From Dehalococcoidia bacterium (GTDB lineage: Bacteria > Chloroflexota > Dehalococcoidia > GIF9 > UBA5620), in the NCBI GenBank assembly GCA_016783225.1, contig JADHWZ010000065.1:1-10585 (forward strand): 10,585 nt of DNA. Direction: 5' to 3'. Of this stretch, positions 1 to 5,878 are shown one piece after another. Position 1 is the stretch's first letter. Each line of letters starts with the position of its first letter. The notes below the pieces were generated by a model. The model was not told the DNA's origin, did not search any database, and was given only the letters and a program-made list of their open reading frames with translations. The position numbers and the translations under genes are program-made.

Positions 1-202
1 CATAGCCAGCACCCCTCAAGCCCACCAGCCAACAGGGAACTAGCTTTGTATCCGCATCTATGGCTGTCCATGTCCAGACATCACCATAGCCAAACTCGCC
101 ATCATGTTCCCTTGGAACATTCTTGGCTTTTGAATAAACAAAGCTCCAGATTTCATCACACTGGATATGCTTGCATGGTAAATCATGCATTACCCAAAAA
201 TG
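1..202 (-). pseudogene. IS1-like transposase fragment, N-terminally truncated, runs off left edge
   Basis: Reading the minus strand from 202 down to the window edge gives an uninterrupted frame with the signature blocks of an IS1-type DDE transposase: QCDEIWSFVYSKAKNVP, then GYGDVWTWTAIDADTKLV, then CWLVGLR. An in-frame TGA at 205-203 precedes the conserved DLPCKHIQCDEIW block. From family knowledge, about 60 residues of N-terminal helix-turn-helix sequence should lie in front of this block. None is recognisable in the short gap before ispE ends at 300. The fragment is therefore most likely a remnant without its 5' part. An ATG at 190-188 could start a short product, but it would lack the DNA-binding region. 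What lies left of base 1 cannot be seen, so the C-terminal half may or may not be intact. I did not find an IS terminal inverted repeat. Confidence 0.8.
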
Positions 203-299
203 TCATGGCTTGCTCTTTAGAGTCGGAATTGTTGAAACCTGTACTTTTTGACTTTTGACTCGTCATTTTGCCTGTTCAAAACGGATAGACATTCTGGCG

Positions 300-1160
300 T
301 TAGAACACTTTGGGCACAACAGTAGACACAGAATAAGCTTCAAGCCCCTGCTGGCGAAGCCGCCCATGTAATTCCTCAGCCCCGGCCTCACTATCCACCG
401 GAGCGAAAAGGGCCGGCCCTGAGCCAGCCAAATGGATGCCCACGCCGCCAGCTTCCTCAAAACGCTTCCAATACTCTTCAAGTCCCGCGAAGGCATCGAA
501 GGCTACTTGGTCGAAAACATTAAACAACAGAGAAGGACTGACTTGTCTGTCCCGAGACCAGGCTTGCACAGCTTTGCCGGTGAATTGCCCTTGAGTAAAA
601 CGCCGGTCATCCAGCCGGCCATAAAGCTGTTGTGTTTTGCCAGGCATTTCGGGCAATGGCGGCAGTAGCAAGACAAACCAGCTTGGCAACGAGGCTGACA
701 AAGGAGTCACCTTTTCGCCTTTGCCCTCTACCAAGGCCGTGCCCCCATGAATGAAAAAGGGGACATCTGACCCCAGCTTAGCTCCCAGCCCAACCAAATC
801 TGAAGTCGTCAGTTCCACCTCCCAGAGCCTGTTGAGGGCCAACAAAGCAGCAGCCGCATCGCTGCTACCGCCACCCAAACCGGCACCCCAGGGAATTCGC
901 TTCTCAAGTCCAATCTTGACCCCCTTCTCACAACCACTAACTTCCTTAAGCAATTCAGCCGCTTGGATTACCAGGTTATCCGAAGACTGCAAACTCGGCT
1001 CGGTGCACTGCAAAGAAATCCCCCTGGCTAGCTCAAAAGAAAGGACATCGCACAGGCTGATTGTTTGAACCAGACTACGAATCTCGTGATAGCCATCATC
1101 ACGTTTGCCCAAAACCTCGAGGACAAGGTTGATCTTAGCCGGTGCTAAGCCAGTCAGCAT
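300..1160 (-). CDS. ispE: 4-diphosphocytidyl-2-C-methyl-D-erythritol kinase
   Basis: A cytoplasmic GHMP-family kinase that phosphorylates the 2-hydroxyl of CDP-methylerythritol with ATP, the fourth step of the MEP route to isopentenyl diphosphate. Its 286 residues are normal for IspE. The N-terminal block PAKINLVL carries the expected active-site Lys (K9). The glycine-rich ATP loop PWGAGLGGGSSDAA lies at about 90-103, the catalytic Asp sits in LGSDVPFF (D132), and the C-terminal GHMP motif HLAGSGPALF is at 243-252. The ATG at 1160 follows an AGGA-type ribosome site and lies 18 nt after the stop of rsmA, so the two genes are almost certainly co-transcribed. This pairing is common in bacteria. 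No terminator is obvious after the stop; an A-rich stretch and then the transposase remnant follow. Confidence 0.97.
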   Translation of the reverse strand: MLTGLAPAKINLVLEVLGKRDDGYHEIRSLVQTISLCDVLSFELARGISLQCTEPSLQSSDNLVIQAAELLKEVSGCEKGVKIGLEKRIPWGAGLGGGSSDAAAALLALNRLWEVELTTSDLVGLGAKLGSDVPFFIHGGTALVEGKGEKVTPLSASLPSWFVLLLPPLPEMPGKTQQLYGRLDDRRFTQGQFTGKAVQAWSRDRQVSPSLLFNVFDQVAFDAFAGLEEYWKRFEEAGGVGIHLAGSGPALFAPVDSEAGAEELHGRLRQQGLEAYSVSTVVPKVF

Positions 1161-1178
1161 GGCGTCCTAATCCTTCCT

Positions 1179-2024
1179 TCAAGCTGCCCAAACCTCATAC
1201 AACCTCGCCCACTCTTCGAGGCTGAGCGTCTCGGCTCGGCGCTGAGACTCTATTCCGGCTCTCTCCAGCAATGACGCAACTTCAGCCGGTTTCACTCCCA
1301 TGCCTTGAGCTAGCGAATTGTGCAGCTGCTTGCGAGGTGAGCTGAACCCACGCTTGACCACGTCGAAAAAGCCATTGATATCAGCTACATTAACTGCGGG
1401 TTCTGGAAGTAGGTCAAAACGCACAATAGCTGAATCTACCTTCGGCGGTGGATAAAAGCTTTGCGATGGCACATGCGAGATGATTTTCGGCTTACTGTAT
1501 ACTTGCAGGCTAACCGCCAGCAAACTCATCTTTCCTGGACCGGCAACAATAGCTTCGCCGACTTCCTTCTGAACCATTACCACCATCAATGAGGGTTTGG
1601 GCGAGGCTTCAACGAAATGGCGCAATATGGGGGAAGTAATATAATAGGGTAGATTAGCCACCACTTTATAATCGCTTTTTCTTTCCAATAGCTGCAATGG
1701 ACTAACCTTGAGTATATCGGCATTAATTACATCGACGTTGGGCAGGGAAGCCAGCCTGCGCTTCAGGAGCGAAGCCAGTTTTGTATCAAGCTCTACAGCA
1801 ACAACTTTGCCGGCCCGTCGGGCCAGTTCGCTAGTCAATACGCCCAAGCCAGGGCCGATTTCAATTACAATGTCTTCTGGGGAGAGCTCAGCAGCTACGA
1901 GTATGGTGTCCAGGATAGCTTCATCTACAAGGAAATGCTGCCCCAGCCTTTTCTTTGGCCTGATACCAGACTGGCGAAGCAGCTTGCCGACCTGGACTGA
2001 GGATGGACTCGCTTTCCTAGGCAC
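1179..2024 (-). CDS. rsmA: 16S rRNA (adenine1518/1519-N6)-dimethyltransferase RsmA (KsgA)
   Basis: An S-adenosylmethionine-dependent enzyme that dimethylates two adjacent adenines in the 3' terminal hairpin of 16S rRNA during late 30S assembly. The 281 residues show the family motifs in order: RPKKRLGQHFLVD (22-34), motif I EIGPGLG (55-61), the acidic end of motif II at E78, NADIL with D103, the catalytic NLPY (124-127) and SFYPPPKVDSAIVRF (189-203). The start is GTG at 2024, preceded by GAAGG as a modest ribosome site. It gives the usual 20-odd residue leader before the conserved block, and no better start is seen. It is the first gene of a pair with ispE. No convincing promoter could be picked upstream, but a perfect palindrome lies 35 bp before the start. 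Confidence 0.97.
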   Translation of the reverse strand: MPRKASPSSVQVGKLLRQSGIRPKKRLGQHFLVDEAILDTILVAAELSPEDIVIEIGPGLGVLTSELARRAGKVVAVELDTKLASLLKRRLASLPNVDVINADILKVSPLQLLERKSDYKVVANLPYYITSPILRHFVEASPKPSLMVVMVQKEVGEAIVAGPGKMSLLAVSLQVYSKPKIISHVPSQSFYPPPKVDSAIVRFDLLPEPAVNVADINGFFDVVKRGFSSPRKQLHNSLAQGMGVKPAEVASLLERAGIESQRRAETLSLEEWARLYEVWAA

Positions 2025-2058
2025 CTGAAGCCTTCAAATCCCGTGACACCTGGTAGCT

Positions 2059-2076
2059 CTGAATCTCAAGATTCAG
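2059..2076. repeat. 18-bp perfect palindrome upstream of rsmA
   Basis: CTGAATCTCAAGATTCAG is an inverted repeat with 8-bp arms around a central CA; as RNA it could form a 7-bp stem with a TCAA loop. It lies 35 bp upstream of the rsmA GTG. No T-run follows on either strand, so it is not a typical intrinsic terminator. It could be a protein-binding site or simply chance. Confidence 0.4.
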
Positions 2077-2098
2077 AATCCTTTGGGCATTCCTAATA

Positions 2099-2393
2099 CT
2101 ACACTTTCTCAACAGCTTTCGGCCTACAGCCGCCCTGAGACTCCTCAAGCCACCGCTTCGGCGGGATATCAGCATAGTCAGCTACCGATAGGTACATCGG
2201 GATATTTGCGGGTCAGCTTAACCATCTCGCCATCGGAGTTGCTGGCATCCTACCCAGTCTCACATCGAGCATAGCGACCTGCAAGGTCAAGCAAGAAGGC
2301 ATTGGCCAGCCTACGGATAGCCAAGGCGCATCCTTTGTCCACCCCCAGAACCGATGCCAACGTCCGGACGGTAGTCAAGGTCGAGAATTTACT
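2099..2393 (-). pseudogene. Decayed coding-like sequence downstream of the crotonase gene
   Basis: This gap of about 370 bp between rsmA and the crotonase gene contains no intact gene. Directly after the crotonase TAG, the same frame stays open for 47 codons with protein-like composition (includes GVDKGCALAIRRLANAF), meets a TAG at 2252-2250, continues with DASNSDGEMVKLTRKYPDV and meets a TGA at 2180-2178. A shifted frame then reads VADYADIPPKRWLEES and ends at a TAG at 2101-2099. The order DKG(x)AL, then D-S-N-D/E-M, then ADY loosely recalls the C-terminal part of Cof-type (IIB) HAD phosphatases. That would make it a decayed 3' remnant of such a gene. The assignment is weak: it rests on a few residues spread over interrupted frames, and no N-terminal HAD motif is present. 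Confidence 0.25.
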
Positions 2394-3188
2394 CTAAGGC
2401 GCTCTGAACTTGGTCCAATCTGGGGGCCTTTTCTCCAGATAGGCGGCACGCCCTTCCATGGCCTCGTCAGAACCGTAATACTGCCACAGGGAATTCATTG
2501 CCATAGCCTCGACACCATACACCATGTCTGTGAACAGATTGAAGGAGGCTTTAAGTTGCCTCAGCGCTGTGGGACTCATTGCCAGTATCCGTTCACACCA
2601 CTTCTTGACTTCCTCCTCGAGCTTGTCAGGTGGGACCACCTTATTCACTAGACCCATCTGGTAAGCTTCCTGAGCAGTGTACTGCCAGCACAAGAACCAC
2701 ATCTCTCTGGCCCTCTTCTCCCCAATCACTCTGGCCAGATAAGTAGATCCGAAACCAGCATCATAACTTCCTACCCTGGGGCCAACCTGTCCTAACTTGG
2801 CAGTCTCAGAAGCAATGGCCAGGTCGCACACAGTGACAAGTACATTGCCCCCGCCGATAGCGAAACCATTCACTGCAGCAATCACTGGCTTAGGCGCTTC
2901 CCTGATAGCCCGATGAACATCAATTATGTGTACCATTTCGGGGCTATACCCAGCTTTTCCCGGAACGACATCCGTGGCATCGCCGCCAGTACAAAAGGCT
3001 TTATCACCGGCGCCAGTTAGCACTACCACTCCCACACTGTTATCAAAGCCAACGTCTTCAAATGCCTGCTTGAGTTCTAAAGCAGTCTTCCCGCGGAAGG
3101 CATTGTATAATGCCGGCCTGTTTATCATTATTCTGGCAGCGCCGTCCATAGCCCAGGGTTTTTCGTATGTGATATCCTCGAAATCCAT
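2394..3188 (-). CDS. BadI/MenB-type crotonase (probable 2-ketocyclohexanecarboxyl-CoA hydrolase)
   Basis: A 264-residue enoyl-CoA hydratase/isomerase-superfamily enzyme. The oxyanion-hole segments are AFCTGGD (64-70) and AIGGGN (110-115). The block GQVGPRVGSYDAGFGSTYLA (133-152) with D143 is typical of the MenB/BadI branch, which closes or opens a ring by Claisen-type chemistry rather than hydrating a double bond. The N-terminal FEDITYE and NAFRG segments and the C-terminal EKRPPDW also fit this branch. BadI hydrolyses 2-ketocyclohexanecarboxyl-CoA to pimeloyl-CoA in Rhodopseudomonas. The partner SDR, 35 nt upstream on the same strand, resembles BadH, the preceding enzyme, and no menaquinone genes are nearby. 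This context favours BadI over MenB. The ATG at 3188 has a strong AAGGAG site 7 nt upstream. Family assignment is firm; the exact substrate is inferred. Confidence 0.85.
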   Translation of the reverse strand: MDFEDITYEKPWAMDGAARIMINRPALYNAFRGKTALELKQAFEDVGFDNSVGVVVLTGAGDKAFCTGGDATDVVPGKAGYSPEMVHIIDVHRAIREAPKPVIAAVNGFAIGGGNVLVTVCDLAIASETAKLGQVGPRVGSYDAGFGSTYLARVIGEKRAREMWFLCWQYTAQEAYQMGLVNKVVPPDKLEEEVKKWCERILAMSPTALRQLKASFNLFTDMVYGVEAMAMNSLWQYYGSDEAMEGRAAYLEKRPPDWTKFRAP

Positions 3189-3223
3189 GTTTGATCTCCT
3201 TTCAGAATGAATCTAGATGAGTA

Positions 3224-4018
3224 TTACATCATTGTGTAGCCACCGCTGACGCTGATGGTTTGTCCAGTCACGAAGCTGGCCATATCCGAAACTAAGAAGA
3301 CAACAACATTGGCGACATCCTCAGGTTTTCCCAGTCGGCGCAAAGGATATGCCTTGGTTGCTTTCTCCCGGGCCTCCGGAGTGAATAACTGACCCGCCAC
3401 CACGTCTTTCCACATGCTTAACTCGCCAGCATACTCCGGATTATCAGGTATGGTAAGTCCGGGGCAAACGACATTAACGTTTATGCCATACCGACCTAAT
3501 TCCCGAGCCAGCGACTTGGATAAAGCGATGACACCACCTTTACATCCGGCATAGACCGCTTCCCTGTATTCTCCCATCCTGCCAGCATCGGAGCCAATAC
3601 TAACAATCTTGCCATATTTCCGTTCAACCATATGGTCTAAGACCGCTCTAGTGCAGTTTATGACACCCCAAAAACTGAGACTTACTTCCTTCTCCCATTC
3701 AGCCCTGGGTGTCTCAATGAACAGCCGGTCCATAACCCAGCCAACATTGTTGACAAGTATATCTATTCCTCCGAACTGTTCCAGTGTCTTCTTAACCGTG
3801 GCGGCTACTGAGTCAACGTCAGTAACATCGGTTTTGATAGCCACAGCCTTGCCACCTAGGGCATCAGCCTCCTTAGCTACCTCTTGCCCCTGAGCTTCGT
3901 CTATATCTGCAATCACCACATTCGAGCGCTCTTTGGCAAAGGCCAAGACTATACTCCGGCCAATATTTGAGCCACCACCGGTTACAATCACCGTCTTGCC
4001 AGCTAAATTCAAGTCCAC
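3224..4018 (-). CDS. Short-chain dehydrogenase, BadH-like (probable 2-hydroxycyclohexanecarboxyl-CoA dehydrogenase)
   Basis: A classical NAD(P)-dependent SDR of 264 residues with a Rossmann fold: cofactor loop TGGGSNIG (13-20), D64, NNVG (90-93), S143 and Y156-x3-K160 of the active site, and the C-terminal FVTGQTISVSGG. D39 after the second strand (VVIADID) suggests NAD preference. The stretch EAVYAGCKGG followed by VNVVCPG resembles BadH, which oxidises 2-hydroxycyclohexanecarboxyl-CoA in anaerobic cyclohexanecarboxylate degradation. The BadI-like gene directly downstream supports this. Oddly, the Asn that completes the SDR catalytic tetrad appears to be Ser (S115, in VSLSFWG where relatives have a N-L/I context). 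The start is GTG at 4018 with AAGGAGGAG 8 nt upstream. The SRP RNA gene ends only 38 nt upstream and no separate promoter is convincing. FabG-like activity cannot be excluded. Confidence 0.85.
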   Translation of the reverse strand: MDLNLAGKTVIVTGGGSNIGRSIVLAFAKERSNVVIADIDEAQGQEVAKEADALGGKAVAIKTDVTDVDSVAATVKKTLEQFGGIDILVNNVGWVMDRLFIETPRAEWEKEVSLSFWGVINCTRAVLDHMVERKYGKIVSIGSDAGRMGEYREAVYAGCKGGVIALSKSLARELGRYGINVNVVCPGLTIPDNPEYAGELSMWKDVVAGQLFTPEAREKATKAYPLRRLGKPEDVANVVVFLVSDMASFVTGQTISVSGGYTMM

Positions 4019-4056
4019 TTTCGAGTCTCCTCCTTCAAAATGAAATTATTCGACAT

Positions 4057-4325
4057 GGGTCGTGCACCGACCGTTGATCTTGCCTCCCAGCTTACTCCAG
4101 TTAGCCAGCTCCGACCAGGCAACCTTGCGGCACCCGGAGAATGCTACTTACCGCTGCTTCCTTCCGGACCTGACGGGGTTCATAGCTCTCCGCCGCGCAA
4201 GACCCAGCCCTCAACACCGCTTTACCACAGCAGTCCCAAAAGACGAAAACCTCGAGCCGGAATTCAACCCCGCTATAGCGGATCTCGGGTACAGGGCACC
4301 GCTAGCTCCCCGTCTAGCACGACCC
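4057..4325 (-). ncRNA. ffs: Large bacterial signal recognition particle RNA
   Basis: The minus strand contains the near-invariant SRP helix 8 core GTCAGGTCCGGAAGGAAGC (within 4153-4174), with the GGAA tetraloop and the asymmetric loop that bind Ffh. It is flanked by AACCCC on the 5' side and GCGGTAAGTAGC on the 3' side. Unlike the roughly 114-nt 4.5S RNA, similarity continues 5' through GGTGCCCTGTACCCG and CCGCTATAGCGGGG, as in the large type with an Alu-like domain. The ends were set by a perfect 9-bp terminal pairing: GGGTCGTGC at 4325-4317 with GCACGACCC at 4065-4057. This gives 269 nt, close to the 271 nt of the B. subtilis RNA. A promoter ideally placed for a start at 4325 agrees. The RNA works with Ffh and FtsY in co-translational membrane targeting. 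Confidence 0.93.
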
Positions 4326-4331
4326 AAGCAA

Positions 4332-4360
4332 ATATTACTACGGAGTATCGAATTTTTCAA
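4332..4360 (-). promoter_or_regulatory. Promoter of the SRP RNA gene
   Basis: On the minus strand TTGAAA (4360-4355) and TAATAT (4337-4332) are separated by exactly 17 nt. The predicted start, 7 nt after the -10, is 4325, which coincides with the 5' end derived independently from terminal base pairing of the RNA. The whole promoter fits in the 37-nt gap after the phosphoesterase stop. Confidence 0.7.
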
Positions 4361-4362
4361 GC

Positions 4363-5094
4363 TTACCAGCCTTCGTTCAAACGCTCAATCAACGGCAACG
4401 GCAGTCCTCGTTCCTCCATCTTGTTCTGCGTAGCTGAGATATCATACTCAACCCGATAGTGATGGACAGTCCGGGCGTCGGCATCATAAATGGCGTAGCT
4501 CGCCCGAGGGTCGCCATCTCGAGGCTGCCCAACACCACCAGGATTGATAATCAGGCGTGTCCCCTCCAACTTCAAGTTCATCCCACCCGGAAACCCCTTA
4601 TAGGCAGCAGCATTGTCGGTATACTCAAAAATCAGCGGGACATGCGAGTGTCCCACAAAGCAAAAAGCCGTTTCGAAATGGCCAAAGTTGACTTTGGCCA
4701 CCTCAATCGACAGTACGTATTCCCAAAGGGGTTCCCGCGGGCTGCCGTGAACCAGTGTAAAATCACCTTGACCAATGCTGAGAGGCAAGCTTTTCAAATA
4801 GTCTACATCTTCCTCGGTTAGCTGTTGACTTGTCCAGTGGCAAGCCTGAGCAGCAACGGTATTGAAGTCGGAAGTATCCATCTTGCCTATCGCTGCCCAA
4901 TCATGATTGCCGGCAACACATATATGCTCATGTTGACGCAGAAGCTCAATGCACTCATGAGGGTCAGGCCCATAGCCCACCACGTCACCAAGACACCATA
5001 TCTTGTCAAAACCCCCTCTCCTGCCGGCATCCCTCAGCACTGCCTCGAAAGCAGCTAAATTGCTGTGCATATCGCCAAGGATTGCATACCTCAT
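4363..5094 (-). CDS. Metallophosphoesterase (calcineurin-like, YfcE/MJ0936-type)
   Basis: A 243-residue soluble protein carrying every metal-binding motif of the calcineurin-like superfamily: GDMHSN with D8 and H10, GDVVGYG with D37, GNHD with N63 and H64, LVHGS with H116 and GHSHVP with H149 and H151. The two-metal site would hydrolyse phosphoester bonds. The GDVVGYGPDPxEC stretch and the C-terminal NPGGVGQPRDGDPRASYA (184-201) mark a widespread subfamily often annotated as a predicted phosphodiesterase, whose natural substrate is generally unknown. The GHTH motif of relatives reads GHSH here, a conservative change. There is no signal peptide or membrane segment. Its promoter leaves at most a nucleotide or so of leader before the ATG. 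The neighbours do not reveal its role. Confidence 0.93.
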   Translation of the reverse strand: MRYAILGDMHSNLAAFEAVLRDAGRRGGFDKIWCLGDVVGYGPDPHECIELLRQHEHICVAGNHDWAAIGKMDTSDFNTVAAQACHWTSQQLTEEDVDYLKSLPLSIGQGDFTLVHGSPREPLWEYVLSIEVAKVNFGHFETAFCFVGHSHVPLIFEYTDNAAAYKGFPGGMNLKLEGTRLIINPGGVGQPRDGDPRASYAIYDADARTVHHYRVEYDISATQNKMEERGLPLPLIERLNEGW

Positions 5095-5102
5095 TCCGCC
5101 TA

Positions 5103-5131
5103 ACTATACCATCCAAAGGGCGATTTGTTAA
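5103..5131 (-). promoter_or_regulatory. Promoter of the metallophosphoesterase gene, nearly leaderless
   Basis: TTAACA (5131-5126) and TATAGT (5108-5103), each 5 of 6 to consensus, are spaced by 17 nt on the minus strand. Only 8 nt separate the -10 from the ATG at 5094, so transcription should begin at about 5096-5095, one or two bases before the start codon. The AGGCGG in this gap looks like a ribosome site but would lie mostly upstream of such a start. Confidence 0.6.
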
Positions 5132-5181
5132 GTTGAAGAGGAGACAACAGGTAAATAATCTGGACAAGCTCCACCGAGGTA

Positions 5182-5210
5182 TTGATAATAGAAAGAGGGA
5201 GGAGTAATAT
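5182..5210 (+). promoter_or_regulatory. Possible plus-strand promoter
   Basis: TTGATA (5182-5187) and TAATAT (5205-5210) are separated by 17 nt. They match consensus at 5 and 4 of 6 positions. It would transcribe the short reading frame at 5265 and then the cyclotransferase-like gene. It is the only candidate I found in this 360-bp interval on this strand, and the match is moderate. Confidence 0.3.
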
Positions 5211-5264
5211 CCTATACAGGCGGAGCTTAGATAAAGTCACGACTGGTAAATCAAAGGGGCAAGT

Positions 5265-5387
5265 ATGATCAGCAAGAGCATCGAGGAGAAGTCAGGCTAC
5301 ACGTCGTTACATCAACGCAGCTTCTCGAATGCCCAGAGGAGGGCAATGAGCCGTCTTGATAGGCAAACGCGGCCAGACATTTTGTGA
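5265..5387 (+). CDS. Possible small protein of 40 residues, unknown
   Basis: ATG at 5265 is preceded by AAAGGGG, a usable ribosome site with 4 nt spacing, and the frame runs 40 codons to a TGA at 5385-5387. The peptide begins MISKSIEEKSGYTS and has a basic C-terminal half (QRRAMSRLDRQTRP), with no membrane segment and no cysteine. I recognise no family. It occupies the interval between a possible promoter at 5182-5210 and the cyclotransferase-like gene at 5463, whose expression it might precede. A frame of this length can occur by chance, so its reality depends on conservation. Confidence 0.25.
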   Translation: MISKSIEEKSGYTSLHQRSFSNAQRRAMSRLDRQTRPDIL

Positions 5388-5462
5388 TTATCGCAGGGAA
5401 CATGGCAGCTTTATTAGATAAATGCCTTCCTTAAGTCCAATGATAGTAGGAGTGGAAACAGA

Positions 5463-5864
5463 ATATACTATTTTGCCTATGCCTCTAATCTGAATAGGGA
5501 ACAGATGGCAGAGCGTGCCCCTGACAGCAAACCTGGGTTCGGTGCTACACTGCCCAATTACAAGCTGATATTCACCGGGTGGTCGAGGCAGCAGCGAGGT
5601 GGAGTTGCTAGCATCAAGCCGCTCAGAGGAGAGAGGGTTGTCGGGGCTGTGTATGAAATCTCCAATAGAGATTTGAGGTTGTTGGATAAGTATGAGGGCT
5701 ACCCCACTACCTATAATCGGATGAATGTAACTGTATGGACAGAGGCGGGAAATCCCATAGAAGCCACAACCTATATCAAGGTTGAGCAATCGGAGGAGAC
5801 ACGACCTTCTCGGGAATACCTGGCAATTATTCAGCAGGGTTACAGAGACTGGGAAATAGTCTAA
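5463..5864 (+). CDS. Gamma-glutamylcyclotransferase-like (AIG2 family) protein with ATA at the start position
   Basis: The product would be a 133-residue single-domain member of the GGCT/AIG2 family, enzymes that release 5-oxoproline from gamma-glutamyl peptides. Family landmarks are YYFAYASNLNREQM at the N-terminus, LPNYKLIFTGWSR (30-42), GGVASI, GAVYEIS and the block LDKYEGYP (74-81) with the catalytic Glu at E78. The family normally begins MYYFAYGSNL, and at that exact position this gene has ATA (5463-5465), with AGGAG at 5448-5452 placed 10 nt upstream. The first ATG, at 5505, would delete the substrate loop. In addition the loop Gly of YGSNL is Ala (A7). Either ATA is used as a rare start, or the gene has lost its start and is inactive. 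An in-frame stop lies upstream at 5415-5417. It converges with the cyclophilin gene, 23 nt away. Confidence 0.75.
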   Translation: MYYFAYASNLNREQMAERAPDSKPGFGATLPNYKLIFTGWSRQQRGGVASIKPLRGERVVGAVYEISNRDLRLLDKYEGYPTTYNRMNVTVWTEAGNPIEATTYIKVEQSEETRPSREYLAIIQQGYRDWEIV

Positions 5865-5878
5865 CTGCCGAGATGTCG

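Noticed and set aside
46..258. Plus-strand frame of 70 codons at the left edge
   Set aside because: It is the reverse side of the transposase remnant, whose DEIW and IDADTK blocks are unambiguous on the minus strand.
245..260. Short TTTTTGAC/TTTTGAC direct repeat near the transposase remnant, considered as an insertion-site duplication
   Set aside because: The copies are adjacent and very short and do not flank an element; slippage in a T-rich stretch is a simpler explanation.
2394..3188. MenB (1,4-dihydroxy-2-naphthoyl-CoA synthase) as the specific call for the crotonase
   Set aside because: The ring-chemistry block would fit, but the BadH-like partner gene and BadI-like N-terminus favour BadI, and no menaquinone gene is nearby. 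MenB remains an alternative.
4153..4174. Short 4.5S-type SRP RNA of about 114 nt centred on helix 8
   Set aside because: Paired ends, a well-placed promoter and conserved 5' sequence extend the RNA to about 269 nt.
5166..5228. Inverted repeat AAGCTCC (5166-5172) and GGAGCTT (5222-5228) flanking the possible plus-strand promoter
   Set aside because: Arms of only 7 bp separated by 49 bp are readily expected by chance in a window of this size.
5388..5789. Minus-strand frame of 133 codons opposite the cyclotransferase-like gene
   Set aside because: The plus strand carries a clear family match across the same bases; the minus frame has no recognisable motifs and lies entirely over it.
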